Below, piece after piece: positions 7,915 through 15,964 of a stretch of DNA of 39,250 nt. A model generated the notes under the pieces. The model was not told the origin of the DNA. It was given only the letters and a program-made list of their open reading frames with translations, and did no database searches. Both the position numbers and the translations under genes were made by a program. The first letter of the stretch is position 1. Every line of letters begins with the position of its first letter. This stretch comes from Rhodovarius crocodyli (GTDB lineage: Bacteria > Pseudomonadota > Alphaproteobacteria > Acetobacterales > Acetobacteraceae): positions 1 through 39,250 of the forward strand of contig CAMDJV010000031.1 of assembly GCA_945901085.1 (NCBI GenBank), read 5' to 3'.

Positions 7915-8176
7915 CGATGGAAACCCCATGCGCCCTCCCCAGCGCCTCTGCGGAGCCAGAACGCGCGCCGGGCACCCGTGCAGGGGGGCCGCCATGCCCA
8001 ATGGGCGCTGCCGGATGCACGGAGGCCCCAGTACTGGCCCGCGTACACCCGAGGGGCTGGCTAGGCTGCGAGCAGCGCGGACAAGCACGGGGCTGCACAC
8101 GGCTGAGATGGTCGCTCTGCGGCGGGCGTTGGCTGCCCTGCGCCGGGCGGCCCGCGGCAGCATCGAGGGAAACTAG
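7904..8176 (+). CDS. HGGxSTG-motif small protein
   Basis: This is a 90-residue basic protein. CGARTRAGHPC is followed by AAMPNGRCRMHGGPSTGPRT and then GLARLRAAR. That is the signature of a small family, often annotated as HGGxSTG domain proteins, that is widespread in alphaproteobacterial phages and islands. The Cys and His residues (C..TR.G.PC...NGRC..HGG) could form a small zinc site, which is inference. I start it at ATG 7904, which overlaps the stop of the preceding gene; ATG 7929 is an alternative. A terminator-like hairpin follows at 8235. Function is unknown; DNA binding is plausible. Confidence 0.8.
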   Translation: MPSSDGNPMRPPQRLCGARTRAGHPCRGAAMPNGRCRMHGGPSTGPRTPEGLARLRAARTSTGLHTAEMVALRRALAALRRAARGSIEGN

Positions 8177-8234
8177 GCCACAAGCGGGCGCTGGGCATCT
8201 TGGCGCCGATGGTGCTGACGCAAGGGCCGAGGGA

Positions 8235-8262
8235 GCGGGGTACGCAATCTCCGCCCTTTTTT
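8235..8262 (+). terminator. Probable rho-independent terminator of the element's rightward genes
   Basis: GCGGGG (8235-8240) pairs with CTCCGC (8249-8254), with one G-U pair and an 8-base loop. Two bases later comes a run of six T (8257-8262). It lies 58 bases after the HGGxSTG stop. Confidence 0.5.
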
Positions 8263-8327
8263 CGAACCGCGTTGGGTGTGTCCAGAGCGACGGAATGCCC
8301 CGTCACGCTGAAGCTTCGCTATCGGCG

Positions 8328-8370
8328 TCTATGCCAATCTGTCGTCGATATGGGGGTAGAGATGGGGGTA
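8328..8370. promoter_or_regulatory. Candidate right integrase arm sites
   Basis: TCTATGCCAATCT (8328-8340) is identical to 1611-1623, and GGGGGTA occurs at 8352-8358 and 8364-8370, as it does near the left end. These lie just inside the right core repeat. The pairing of the same two motifs at both ends supports integrase or excision-factor binding; this is inferred. Confidence 0.55.
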
Positions 8371-8424
8371 AGCCGCCCAAATACTTCAAAATTCTATTTT
8401 AAATCAGAAATTTAAAGAGGTTTG

Positions 8425-8439
8425 CTGGCGGACAGGGTG
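8425..8439 (+). repeat. Right attachment repeat (att core, inside tRNA-Ser)
   Basis: This is CTGGCGGACAGGGTG, the second copy of the 15-bp repeat. It covers the CCA end, discriminator base and 3' acceptor strand of the tRNA-Ser gene, so integration leaves the tRNA gene whole. Confidence 0.85.
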
Positions 8440-8516
8440 GGATTCGAACCCACGATACGCTTTTGACGTATACGCACTTTCCAGGCGCGCGCCTTCGACC
8501 GCTCGGCCACCTGTCC
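8426..8516 (-). tRNA. tRNA-Ser (anticodon GGA)
   Basis: Read on the minus strand, GGACAGG (5' acceptor) pairs with CCTGTCC, followed by G and an encoded CCA at 8428-8426. The anticodon loop CTGGAAA gives GGA. A long variable arm (TGCGTATACG...) and the T-loop GGTTCGAATCC are present. The length of 91 bases and the long variable arm are typical of serine tRNA. The 3' end is used as an integration site by the element to its left. Confidence 0.97.
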
Positions 8517-8573
8517 GGAGAGCGTTGCTCATAAGGCCAGCGCCTCACCTCCGCAACCCAGGCACCGCAAATC

Positions 8574-8974
8574 TGCCAGGCGGCCTGTAAGCCGGGTTCT
8601 GTCCAGCGGCTTTCGCCACCTGGATGACCATTCCTCTGGGGCGAGCCTCGCAGCCCGCCTCGCGCGGCCAACCCGGGTTGCGGGGCGGAAAACCCCTGTG
8701 CCTGGGGCGAACCCCGGCACCAGCACCCCTATTCGGCCTTGCTCCCGGTGGGGTTTGCCCTGCCGCCCCGGTTGCCCGGGGCGCGGTGCGCTCTTACCGC
8801 ACCGTTTCACCCTAACCCGGGTCGAAACCCGGGCGGTTTGTTTTCTGTGGCACTGTCCCTGAACAGGTTCTCACCCGCCCGCCGGCCGTTAGCCGGCACC
8901 GTCTTTCCGTGGAGCCCGGACTTTCCTCCAGCCCGCGCCAAGGCGCGAACCAGCGGTCATCCGGCCGCCTGGCC
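8574..8974 (-). ncRNA. rnpB: RNase P RNA (class A)
   Basis: This is the catalytic RNA that trims tRNA 5' leaders. On the minus strand I see the two universal blocks: GAGGAAAGTCCGGGCTCCA near the 5' side (about 8937-8915) and ACAGAACCCGGCTTA near the 3' end (about 8600). The conserved GGTGAAACGGTGCGGTAAGAGC segment is also present, in part, in the middle. The ends CCAGGCGGCC and GGCCGCCTGG can pair as helix P1, which sets the boundaries to within a few bases. The protein-like frames across this gene are not real. Confidence 0.95.
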
Positions 8975-9015
8975 CTGCCCTCCTGCGCGCCTGGCCCGGC
9001 AGTGTCAACCTCGGT

Positions 9016-9690
9016 TCAGCTGGCGCTCAGCGCCGCCACCGCCCGCAACAGCCCCCGGGTTTCCTCATCCGCCTGCCCATCCACCAGGCCCGGCCGCCAA
9101 TGGCGCTGAAAAGCACGCAGCAACACCGGCAATGGCAGGTCAGCACGGTAGCCAATCGCCGTCAGCAGGCCGGGCACCGCCTCCACACCAGCCGGCGCCG
9201 CAGCCTCCTCCGGCCAAAGCCCAACCCCCTGCCCGGCCAGGCCCTGCCAGTCGAAATACTCGCCCGGGTCCTGCTTGCGGTCCGGCGCCACATCGCTATG
9301 CGCCAGCACATGGCGGGCGGGAATGGCGTGGCGGCCCAAAATCTCCAGGCAGAGCTCCACCACGGCCACCATCTGCAGCAGCGGAAAAGGCCGGTAGCCA
9401 TGCTCATGGCCTGGGTTCACCACCTCAATGCCAATGCTGCGCGCGTTCAGCCCGCTCTCGCCCCGCCAATGGGAAACGCCGGCATGCCAGGCCCGCATGC
9501 CCTCATCCACCAGGGCAAACACCCGGCCATCCTCCTCCACGAGGTAATGGGCCGAGACCTTCGCCGCAGGGTCGCGCAGCCGGGCCAAAGCCGCCGGCCC
9601 GCTCACCATGCCCGTATAATGCAGGATCAGCATGTCCACCGCCGCCCCCCGCGCGTCACAATTCGGGCTGGGCGCTGCGATCATCCGCAT
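9016..9690 (-). CDS. N-acetylmuramoyl-L-alanine amidase (AmpD/AmiD type)
   Basis: This Amidase_2 zinc enzyme cleaves the bond between N-acetylmuramic acid and L-alanine in peptidoglycan or its turnover fragments. It has 224 residues. The zinc ligands are H24 in LILHYTG, H131 in AHSDVAPDRK and D141 in KQDPG; the ten-residue spacing of the last two matches AmpD. SIGIEVVNPG is also typical. The C-terminal 60 residues look like a short peptidoglycan-binding helical region (FQRHWRPGLVDGQADEET). There is no signal peptide, so a cytoplasmic, AmpD-like recycling role is favoured. Its ATG lies three bases after the stop of the upstream TerB-DnaJ gene, indicating coupled translation. Confidence 0.9.
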   Translation of the reverse strand: MRMIAAPSPNCDARGAAVDMLILHYTGMVSGPAALARLRDPAAKVSAHYLVEEDGRVFALVDEGMRAWHAGVSHWRGESGLNARSIGIEVVNPGHEHGYRPFPLLQMVAVVELCLEILGRHAIPARHVLAHSDVAPDRKQDPGEYFDWQGLAGQGVGLWPEEAAAPAGVEAVPGLLTAIGYRADLPLPVLLRAFQRHWRPGLVDGQADEETRGLLRAVAALSAS

Positions 9691-9693
9691 CGG

Positions 9694-10434
9694 CTAGAGC
9701 TTCCGCGCCCGCTTGATGCGGTCCCACGCATTGTTGATTTCAGCCACCTTATCCGCCGCGCGCTTGGCGAATTCGGGTGTCACACCCCGGCTCAGCAGCG
9801 CATCGGGATGGTTTTCGCGCATCAATCTGCGCCATGTCGCCCGCACCTCCTCATCCGAGGCATTGGCCGGCAGGCCGAGCGTGGCATAGGGGTCCATGCC
9901 CGGCTCCTCGCGCGGGCGGGTGGCATGGCCGTCGCGTGCCCGCACCCAGGCCGCGGCATCAAGGCCAAAGCCCAGCTGCACCCGTTGCAGGAAAGCCACC
10001 TCACCGCGGGTCAGCGGCGCATCGGCACGGGCAATGGCAAAAAGCGCCGCCAGCACATCCTCCAGCATCGCCTTGTTATCGGCAAAAGCCTGCCCGACCC
10101 GGTCGGCAAAGGGCTCAAAACCCTGCGCGTCCTCTCGCGCTTGGTCAAATAATTGGCCAACCTCGGCCATATTCTGCGGCGGGATACGAAAGGCACGCTT
10201 GAAGGCGTCAATCTCCGCCCGCTTCACCGGCCCATCGCATTTGGCAAGCTTGGCCGAAAGCACCACCACGCTCACCGCGAAAAGCTGGTCCTTGCTGCCA
10301 AGCAGCGCAGCCAGGTCAGCCCGGCCAGCGCCGCTCTCGGCGGCATGGCCCATCGCCGCGCCCAGAACCGCGCCAATCGGCCCGCCGGTCATAAAACCGG
10401 TCACTCCACCTATGATCTTGCCCCAGAAGCTCAA
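9694..10434 (-). CDS. TerB-DnaJ co-chaperone (DjlA-like)
   Basis: From a likely TTG start at 10434 the protein has 246 residues. A glycine-rich hydrophobic N-terminus (FWGKIIGGVTGFMTGGPIGA) is followed by a TerB-like helical domain (about 45-165) and a C-terminal J-domain (DPYATLGLPANASDEEVRAT) with the HPD motif in ENHPDALL. That motif stimulates DnaK ATPase. This is the DjlA layout, with a weak N-terminal membrane anchor. The start is uncertain: the frame stays open far upstream under the AsmA gene, but family length and the divergent promoter space favour a start near 10434. It is followed directly by the amidase gene. Confidence 0.8.
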   Translation of the reverse strand: MSFWGKIIGGVTGFMTGGPIGAVLGAAMGHAAESGAGRADLAALLGSKDQLFAVSVVVLSAKLAKCDGPVKRAEIDAFKRAFRIPPQNMAEVGQLFDQAREDAQGFEPFADRVGQAFADNKAMLEDVLAALFAIARADAPLTRGEVAFLQRVQLGFGLDAAAWVRARDGHATRPREEPGMDPYATLGLPANASDEEVRATWRRLMRENHPDALLSRGVTPEFAKRAADKVAEINNAWDRIKRARKL

Positions 10435-10590
10435 ACCATGCGCATCCCATGTCTCTGCTGTGACCTTAGCATGAAAACCGCCCGCGCACGCCCTCCCCAA
10501 CCCCTTGCGCAGCGGCGGCAGTCCCGTCAAACGGAACAGGCCGAATTTGTTGGATATCATGCGTTCGAACCCAGAACTGATAGGCGCTGA

Positions 10591-13449
10591 ATGACGCGCA
10601 GGCTGGCTCTGGCCTGGTTGCTGCTGCTGCCCCTTTTGGTGGCCGCCGCCGCCACCCTGCCCGCGCGTATCGACTGGGATGGCTATCGCGGCGCGCTGGC
10701 CCAACATGCCTCCGAGCGGCTGGGCCGGCCCATCGGCCTCAATGGCGGCCTGCGCCTGCGCCTGCTGCCGCAGACCTTGATCGAGGCCGATGGCCTGACC
10801 ATTGGCAGCTCCAATGACGGCGTGGCCCTCACCGCGCGGGCCATGCGCCTGCGGCTGGACCCGTGGCGGCTGCTGCTCGGTCGCGTGGTGGTGCGTGAAG
10901 TGGTGCTGGTGGGCGCCGATATCCGCCTGCCCTGGCCACCCACCCGCCTGCCGGGCCTCGCCACATTGGGTCTTGATGAACTGACCCTGCTCGATGCCCG
11001 GCTGGAGGAAAGCCGCATCAGCGTGGCCGGTGCCAGCATCGAGGGCGTGTCGGCGCGCTTCATCGCCGGTGGCCTGGCCGATGCGCTGCGGGCCGAAGGC
11101 CGCTTCAATTGGCGCGGCCAGCCGCTTGCCTTCAACGCCACGCTTGGGCGGGCGGGCGATGATGGGGCGGCACCGCTCGACATGGCCGGCCAGATCGCCG
11201 GCAGCCGGATAGCCGCCCGCGGCGTGCTGCTGGGCGAGGGCGGCTTCGAGGGCCGGTTGGATGCGGCAGGCCAGGACCTCTCGGCCTTGCTGCCCACCCC
11301 GCGCGGCGCCTTTACCGCCACCGGCCGTATCACCGCCACCGCTGATGTGGTGGGGGTGGACCAATTGGTCCTCGATCTGGGCGGGCAGCAGGCGCGCGGC
11401 GGCGTTTCGCTGCGCCTCGCCGCGGAACCACGGGCCGATGCGCCACGCGGCACCGCGCCGGGTGCGCGGCTGGACGCAGCCCTCCTCGCCTCCCGCCTCG
11501 ATCTCGACGCCTGGACCGAGGCGCTGCGCCGTGGCGGCAGCCCCGAGCTGCCCATAGGCCTTGATCTCTCCGCCGAGGCCGCCAGTTTCCGCGGTGTGGC
11601 GCTACGCCAACTGCGCCTGACGGTGCATCTGGAGAATGGCCGGATCATCGTGCCCGAGGCCGCAGCCGAGCTGCCCGGGGAGGCCAGCATCAACGCCTCG
11701 GGCGCCGGCACGGCCGATACCTCCGAATGGGCGCTGCGCTTCGAAACCCGCCGCGCGCCCGATACCCTGGCCGCCTTCGGTGCCTTGAACCTGCCCGCCG
11801 GTGTGGCGCCCCTCGCCCATGCCTCGGGCTCGATGCGCCTGGTGCTGGATGAACGGCAGGCGGGTTTGAGCGATATGGCGCTCAATATCGATGGCAGCCG
11901 TGTGGCAGGCACCGCGACCTGGCGCTGGGGGGAGCGCCCGGTGCTGGGCCTCGGCCTGGAAGTCGCCCGCCTTGACCTCGACCCCTGGCTCGCCGCCGGC
12001 GAGAGGCTGTCGCGCATGGATGTCAATCTGCGCATCACAGCCGAGCGGGCCAGCCTGCACGGCTTGGCGCTGGAGTCGCTCAGCATCGATGCCTCGGCCG
12101 AGGCCGGGCGGCTGGTGTTGCGCCGTGCCCTGGCGCGGCATGGCGGGGCGGATATCACCGCCGCGGGCAATGGCACGCTGGCACCGCCTCGGATCAATGA
12201 GGCCGTGCTGGAAGCCCAAGGCGGCATGCTGGGCGGCGCGCTGGCCCTTATGCCGACGCCTCCATGGCTCAACCTGCCCGCCGCCATGGCAGCCCTGCCG
12301 CTTCGGCTGCGCGCGCAACTTGCAGGCCCTGCCGATGCGCTGTCGCTGCGGGCGGAGGCGAGTGTGGATGATGCGCGCCTCGAAGCGCAGATGGCGCTGG
12401 ACCTCGGCCAGGGCCGGGCTGGCGGCACAATCACGCTGCGCCACCCGGGCGCGGGGCGGCTGCTCGGCCCGCTGATCGGCCCGGCGGGGCGGCAATGGCT
12501 GGGTGAGGGCTCGTTGGCCATCATCGCGGGGGTGGCATTGCGTCCGGGGCTTCTGGCCGCCGAGAACCTGGATGTGGTGGCGGGGCAGTTGCGCCTGCGT
12601 GGCCCTCTCAGCCTCAACCGCGAGGGCGCGCGGCCGCGCCTCAGCGCCCAATTGACCACCGACAGCCTGGCCCTGCCAGAATTGTCCATCGCCACCCTCT
12701 TCCCCGCCCTGCGCGGCTTTGACATGGAATTGGCGCTGCGGGCGGAAAACCTGCTGCCGCCGCCCAGCCTGCTGCCACCGCTGAGCGGCCTGCGTGGCAT
12801 GCTGCGCCTGGAGGAGGGCCGGCTTGCCATCGCGCTGGAGGAGGCGCGCCTTTCCGGCGGCACCCTGCAGGCCATGCTGCGGGCCGATACCACCGCCAAC
12901 CCGCCCGCCCTGGCGCTTGAGGCCCGGCTGGCAGGCGCGGTGGTGACCGAAGCCCTGCTCGGCCATCTGCCCGATGTGACGAGCGGCCGGGCCGATGCCA
13001 TGCTGGCACTTTCGGCCACCGGGCACGGCCCCGATGCCTGGCGCGCCACGCTGGCTGGGCAGGGCGACGTCACCATCCGCGATGGCACACTGCAAGGCGT
13101 GGAGCTGGCAGCGCTGGCCGCCGCCCTGGCGCTGCCCGAGGCCGAGGCCGCCCGCCCGGCCATGGCAGCGGCGCTCTCCGGCGGCAGCACGCCCTTCACC
13201 CGCCTCACCCTGCCCTTCACCGCTGAGGCGGGGCTGCTGCGGCTCGGCGAGGCCATACTGCAAGGCGAGGCCGGCATGGCGCGCCTCTCCGGCCAATATG
13301 ACCTGGCCCGCTTAAGGCTGGATATGCGGCTTGCCATGCCGCAGCCGGAGGGGCCCGATGTGGGATTATGGTTCGGCGGGAGCGCGGATTCGCGGCGCTC
13401 CCTGCCCGAGACGTCAGCCTATTGGCGCTGGCGCAACGCAAGGGAGTGA
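10591..13449 (+). CDS. AsmA family protein
   Basis: This is a large protein of 952 residues with one N-terminal membrane helix (LALAWLLLLPLLVAAAATL) and a long periplasmic part. The start DWDGYRGALAQHASERLGRP and LRLRLLPQTLIEADGLTIG are typical of AsmA proteins, which belong to the bridge-like lipid-transfer group and influence outer-membrane lipid or protein balance. The C-terminal AsmA_2 region shows RDGTLQGVELAALAAAL. Its high GC and few stops create long open frames on the opposite strand, which are not genes. It is followed after three bases by the M20 peptidase gene, so they are probably co-transcribed. Confidence 0.85.
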   Translation: MTRRLALAWLLLLPLLVAAAATLPARIDWDGYRGALAQHASERLGRPIGLNGGLRLRLLPQTLIEADGLTIGSSNDGVALTARAMRLRLDPWRLLLGRVVVREVVLVGADIRLPWPPTRLPGLATLGLDELTLLDARLEESRISVAGASIEGVSARFIAGGLADALRAEGRFNWRGQPLAFNATLGRAGDDGAAPLDMAGQIAGSRIAARGVLLGEGGFEGRLDAAGQDLSALLPTPRGAFTATGRITATADVVGVDQLVLDLGGQQARGGVSLRLAAEPRADAPRGTAPGARLDAALLASRLDLDAWTEALRRGGSPELPIGLDLSAEAASFRGVALRQLRLTVHLENGRIIVPEAAAELPGEASINASGAGTADTSEWALRFETRRAPDTLAAFGALNLPAGVAPLAHASGSMRLVLDERQAGLSDMALNIDGSRVAGTATWRWGERPVLGLGLEVARLDLDPWLAAGERLSRMDVNLRITAERASLHGLALESLSIDASAEAGRLVLRRALARHGGADITAAGNGTLAPPRINEAVLEAQGGMLGGALALMPTPPWLNLPAAMAALPLRLRAQLAGPADALSLRAEASVDDARLEAQMALDLGQGRAGGTITLRHPGAGRLLGPLIGPAGRQWLGEGSLAIIAGVALRPGLLAAENLDVVAGQLRLRGPLSLNREGARPRLSAQLTTDSLALPELSIATLFPALRGFDMELALRAENLLPPPSLLPPLSGLRGMLRLEEGRLAIALEEARLSGGTLQAMLRADTTANPPALALEARLAGAVVTEALLGHLPDVTSGRADAMLALSATGHGPDAWRATLAGQGDVTIRDGTLQGVELAALAAALALPEAEAARPAMAAALSGGSTPFTRLTLPFTAEAGLLRLGEAILQGEAGMARLSGQYDLARLRLDMRLAMPQPEGPDVGLWFGGSADSRRSLPETSAYWRWRNARE

Positions 13450-13452
13450 GAC

Positions 13453-14850
13453 ATGGCTGACGGCAGGCTTGAACGCAGGGACGCGCTGACCCGCGCGGGG
13501 GAATTCTTCGATAGTGGCGCCTTCCGTGATCGCCTCTCGGCATTGATCGCCTATCGCTCCACCAGCCAGGACCCGGGGCATGACGCCGATCTGCGCCGCT
13601 ATCTGGAAGAGGGGCTGCGGCCCTGGGTGGAAAGCATGGGCTTCGTCACCGCCATCCATGACAACCCCGAGCCCGGCTTCGGCCCGATCCTGACCGGCAC
13701 CCGCATCGAGGACCCGGCCCGGCCGACCATCATCCTCTATGGCCATGGCGACACGGTGCGCGGCCTGGAGGACCAATGGAGCGACGGCATCGACCCCTGG
13801 ACGCTGACCGAATTGGACGGCCTCTGGTACGGCCGCGGCAGCGCCGACAATAAGGGCCAGCACGTGCTGAACCTCACCGCCCTCGAGACGGTGTTGGCGG
13901 CGCGCGGCGGCAAGCTCGGCTTCAACGTAAAACTGCTGATCGAAATGGCCGAGGAGCGCGGCAGCCGGGGCCTGCGCGAATTCGTGGCCAATCATCGTGA
14001 CATGCTGGCCGCCGATGCGCTGATCGCCAGCGACGGCCCGCGCGTCGAGCCTGGCCTGCCCACCATCGCCACCGGCACCCGCGGCACTTTCCATTTTGAC
14101 CTCGTGGTGAAGCTGCGCGCCGGTGGTGTGCATTCCGGCCATTGGGGCGGGCTGACGCGCGACCCGGCGATCATCCTCAGCCATGCCCTCACCTCGATGA
14201 TGGACCGGCATGGCAAGATCCTGGTGCGCGACTGGCTGCCGCAGAATGGCGTGCCGGCGCAGGTGCGCGGCGTGCTGGATGGCTGCCCGGTGGGCGGCGG
14301 CGATGGTGCGGCCACCATCGATGCCGATTGGGGCGAGCCTGGCCTGACTTCGGCCGAGAAAATCTATGGCTGGAACAGCCTGATCGTTCTGGCCATGACA
14401 TCGGGCCGGCCGGAAAACCCGGTCAATGCCGTGGCGCCCGATGCCCGCGCGCATTGCCAGATCCGCTACACGGTGGACACCGATGTCGCGGTCTTCGCCC
14501 CCGCGCTGCGCCGCCATCTGGATGAGCATGGCTTCCCCGAGGTCGTCATCGAGAATGCCGGCAGCCGCATGCCCGCCAGCCGCACCGCGCCGGATGATGC
14601 CTGGGTGCTCTGGACCCAGGAGAGCATGCAGGCCTCACTCGGCAAGCGGGTGCAGATCATCCCCAATAGTTCGGGCGGCCTGCCGGGCGATGTCTTTGTT
14701 GACCATCTGGGCGTGCCGCTGGTCTGGATTCCGCACAGCTATAATGGCTGCAAGCAGCATGGACCGGATGAGCATGCGCTCCCCGCCATCCTGCGTGAGG
14801 GCCTGCTGGCCTTCACCGGCATCTGGTGGGATCTGGGCGACAAGCCGTGA
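13453..14850 (+). CDS. M20 family metallopeptidase
   Basis: This is a 465-residue, two-domain zinc hydrolase of the M20 (ArgE/DapE/carnosinase) family, which acts on dipeptides or N-acylated amino acids. Metal-binding residues are in place: H98 in YGHGD, D132 in SADNKG, the E167-E168 pair in AEERG, D194 in ASDGP and H436 near the C-terminus (KQHGPDEH). The region between about 215 and 335 is the dimerisation lid. AGGGAG-like GGGAG lies just before the ATG. The substrate cannot be told from sequence. Its stop overlaps the GTG start of the epimerase gene. Confidence 0.88.
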   Translation: MADGRLERRDALTRAGEFFDSGAFRDRLSALIAYRSTSQDPGHDADLRRYLEEGLRPWVESMGFVTAIHDNPEPGFGPILTGTRIEDPARPTIILYGHGDTVRGLEDQWSDGIDPWTLTELDGLWYGRGSADNKGQHVLNLTALETVLAARGGKLGFNVKLLIEMAEERGSRGLREFVANHRDMLAADALIASDGPRVEPGLPTIATGTRGTFHFDLVVKLRAGGVHSGHWGGLTRDPAIILSHALTSMMDRHGKILVRDWLPQNGVPAQVRGVLDGCPVGGGDGAATIDADWGEPGLTSAEKIYGWNSLIVLAMTSGRPENPVNAVAPDARAHCQIRYTVDTDVAVFAPALRRHLDEHGFPEVVIENAGSRMPASRTAPDDAWVLWTQESMQASLGKRVQIIPNSSGGLPGDVFVDHLGVPLVWIPHSYNGCKQHGPDEHALPAILREGLLAFTGIWWDLGDKP

Positions 14851-15845
14851 GGGTTCTGGTCACCGGCAGCGCTGGCTTCATCGGCTTTCACCTCTGCCGG
14901 CGGTTGCTGGCCGAGGGCCATGAGGTCGTGGGCGTGGATAATCTGGTGGCCTATTACGACGTGGCGCTGAAACATGCCCGGCTGGCGCAACTGGCCGGGC
15001 CGGGTTTCACCAACCATGTGCAGGATGTGGCCGATATGGCCGGGCTGCGGGCGGTGATGCAGGCGGGCCGGCCGGAGGTGGTGGTGCATCTCGCCGCCCA
15101 GGCGGGGGTGCGTTATGCGCTGGAGCACCCCGATGTCTATGTCTCGGCCAATATGGTGGGCAGTTTCAACCTGCTGGAATTGTGCCGGGAGATGCCGGTG
15201 CGGCACCTGCTCATGGCCTCCACCAGTTCGGTCTATGGCGCCAATATGGCGGTGCCATTTCTCGAGACGCATGCCACCGATACGCCGCTGAATATTTATT
15301 CCGCCTCCAAGCGCTCGGCCGAGTTGATGGGCCATTGCTATGCCCATTTATGGAACCAGCCGATCACCGCCTTTCGCTTCTTCACCGTCTATGGGCCGTG
15401 GGGCCGGCCCGATATGGCGCTGTTCAAATTCACCGCCGCCGCGCTGAAGGGCGAGACGATCGACGTCTATAATCACGGCCATATGGCGCGGGATTTTACC
15501 TTTATCGATGATCTGGTCGAGGCGATTACCCGCCTCATCCCCCTCGCCCCTGAGCGTGGCAAGCCGGTGGGGGCGGGCGATAGCCTCAGCCCGGTGGCGC
15601 CCTTCCGGGTGGTCAATATCGGCAATGGAGCGCCGGTTGGCCTGCTCGATTTCATCACCGAGATCGAGCGCGCGGTGGGCCGGCCGATTGCGCGCAACAA
15701 TATGGATCTGCAGGCCGGCGAGGTGCTGCGCACCTGGGCGGATGCAGCGCTGCTCGAAGCCCTGACCGGGTATCGCCCCGCCACCCCGGTCAGCCAGGGT
15801 GTGCCGCAATTCGTGGCCTGGTTCCGGGCGCATTACGGGCTGTGA
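14847..15845 (+). CDS. NAD-dependent nucleotide-sugar epimerase (UDP-glucuronate 4-epimerase-like)
   Basis: This is a short-chain (extended) epimerase of 332 residues, starting at GTG in the overlap GTGA with the M20 gene. The Rossmann motif GSAGFIG is at residues 7-13. The active site has STSSVYG at about 124-130 and Y151/K155 in YSASK. The segments FRFFTVYGPWGRPDMALFKF, ARDFTFIDDLVEAI and LTGYRPATPVSQGV are characteristic of the UDP-glucuronate 4-epimerase/CapI group, which supplies UDP-galacturonate for surface polysaccharides. The precise sugar is inferred from resemblance. The M20 neighbour gives no pathway clue. Confidence 0.87.
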   Translation: MRVLVTGSAGFIGFHLCRRLLAEGHEVVGVDNLVAYYDVALKHARLAQLAGPGFTNHVQDVADMAGLRAVMQAGRPEVVVHLAAQAGVRYALEHPDVYVSANMVGSFNLLELCREMPVRHLLMASTSSVYGANMAVPFLETHATDTPLNIYSASKRSAELMGHCYAHLWNQPITAFRFFTVYGPWGRPDMALFKFTAAALKGETIDVYNHGHMARDFTFIDDLVEAITRLIPLAPERGKPVGAGDSLSPVAPFRVVNIGNGAPVGLLDFITEIERAVGRPIARNNMDLQAGEVLRTWADAALLEALTGYRPATPVSQGVPQFVAWFRAHYGL

Positions 15846-15964
15846 GCGCCGCCCGGGCGGGCAAACACGCAACCTGTCGTATTCGGACAAATTCCCCGCG
15901 CCGGGCGCAATCCGGGCCTTGATACGCGGAGCTTAGAGCAAAAGCGGTTGGATTTCAAGGAATA

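Larger units (their letters stand above)
1581..8439. mobile_element. Small integrative element inserted at tRNA-Ser(GGA)
   Basis: The direct repeat CTGGCGGACAGGGTG occurs at 1581-1595 and at 8425-8439. The right copy is the CCA end and acceptor stem of tRNA-Ser, so the tRNA stays intact and the element lies immediately 3' of it. The integrase gene begins about 160 bases inside the left copy. The cargo is integrase, a DUF3987/primase-like protein, a conserved hypothetical protein and an HGGxSTG protein, plus an inserted IS256-family element. No structural phage genes, relaxase or conjugation genes are present. It therefore resembles a phage-satellite-like or stand-alone integrative element more than a prophage or ICE. 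The boundaries are seen in the sequence; the class is inference. Confidence 0.85.

Noticed and set aside
8739-9716. Proline/alanine-rich open frames across 8600-9700
   Set aside because: They run over the RNase P RNA gene and antisense to the amidase gene and have no protein features.
9694-11364. TerB-DnaJ frame extended upstream to 556 residues
   Set aside because: The extra N-terminal part is antisense to the AsmA gene and unlike DjlA; the family begins near the FWGKIIGG segment.
10683-13337. Very long open frame antisense to the AsmA gene (over 880 codons)
   Set aside because: It is low-complexity Arg/Ser/Ala/Pro sequence caused by high GC at codon third positions of the AsmA gene; the AsmA frame has recognisable motifs and a signal anchor.
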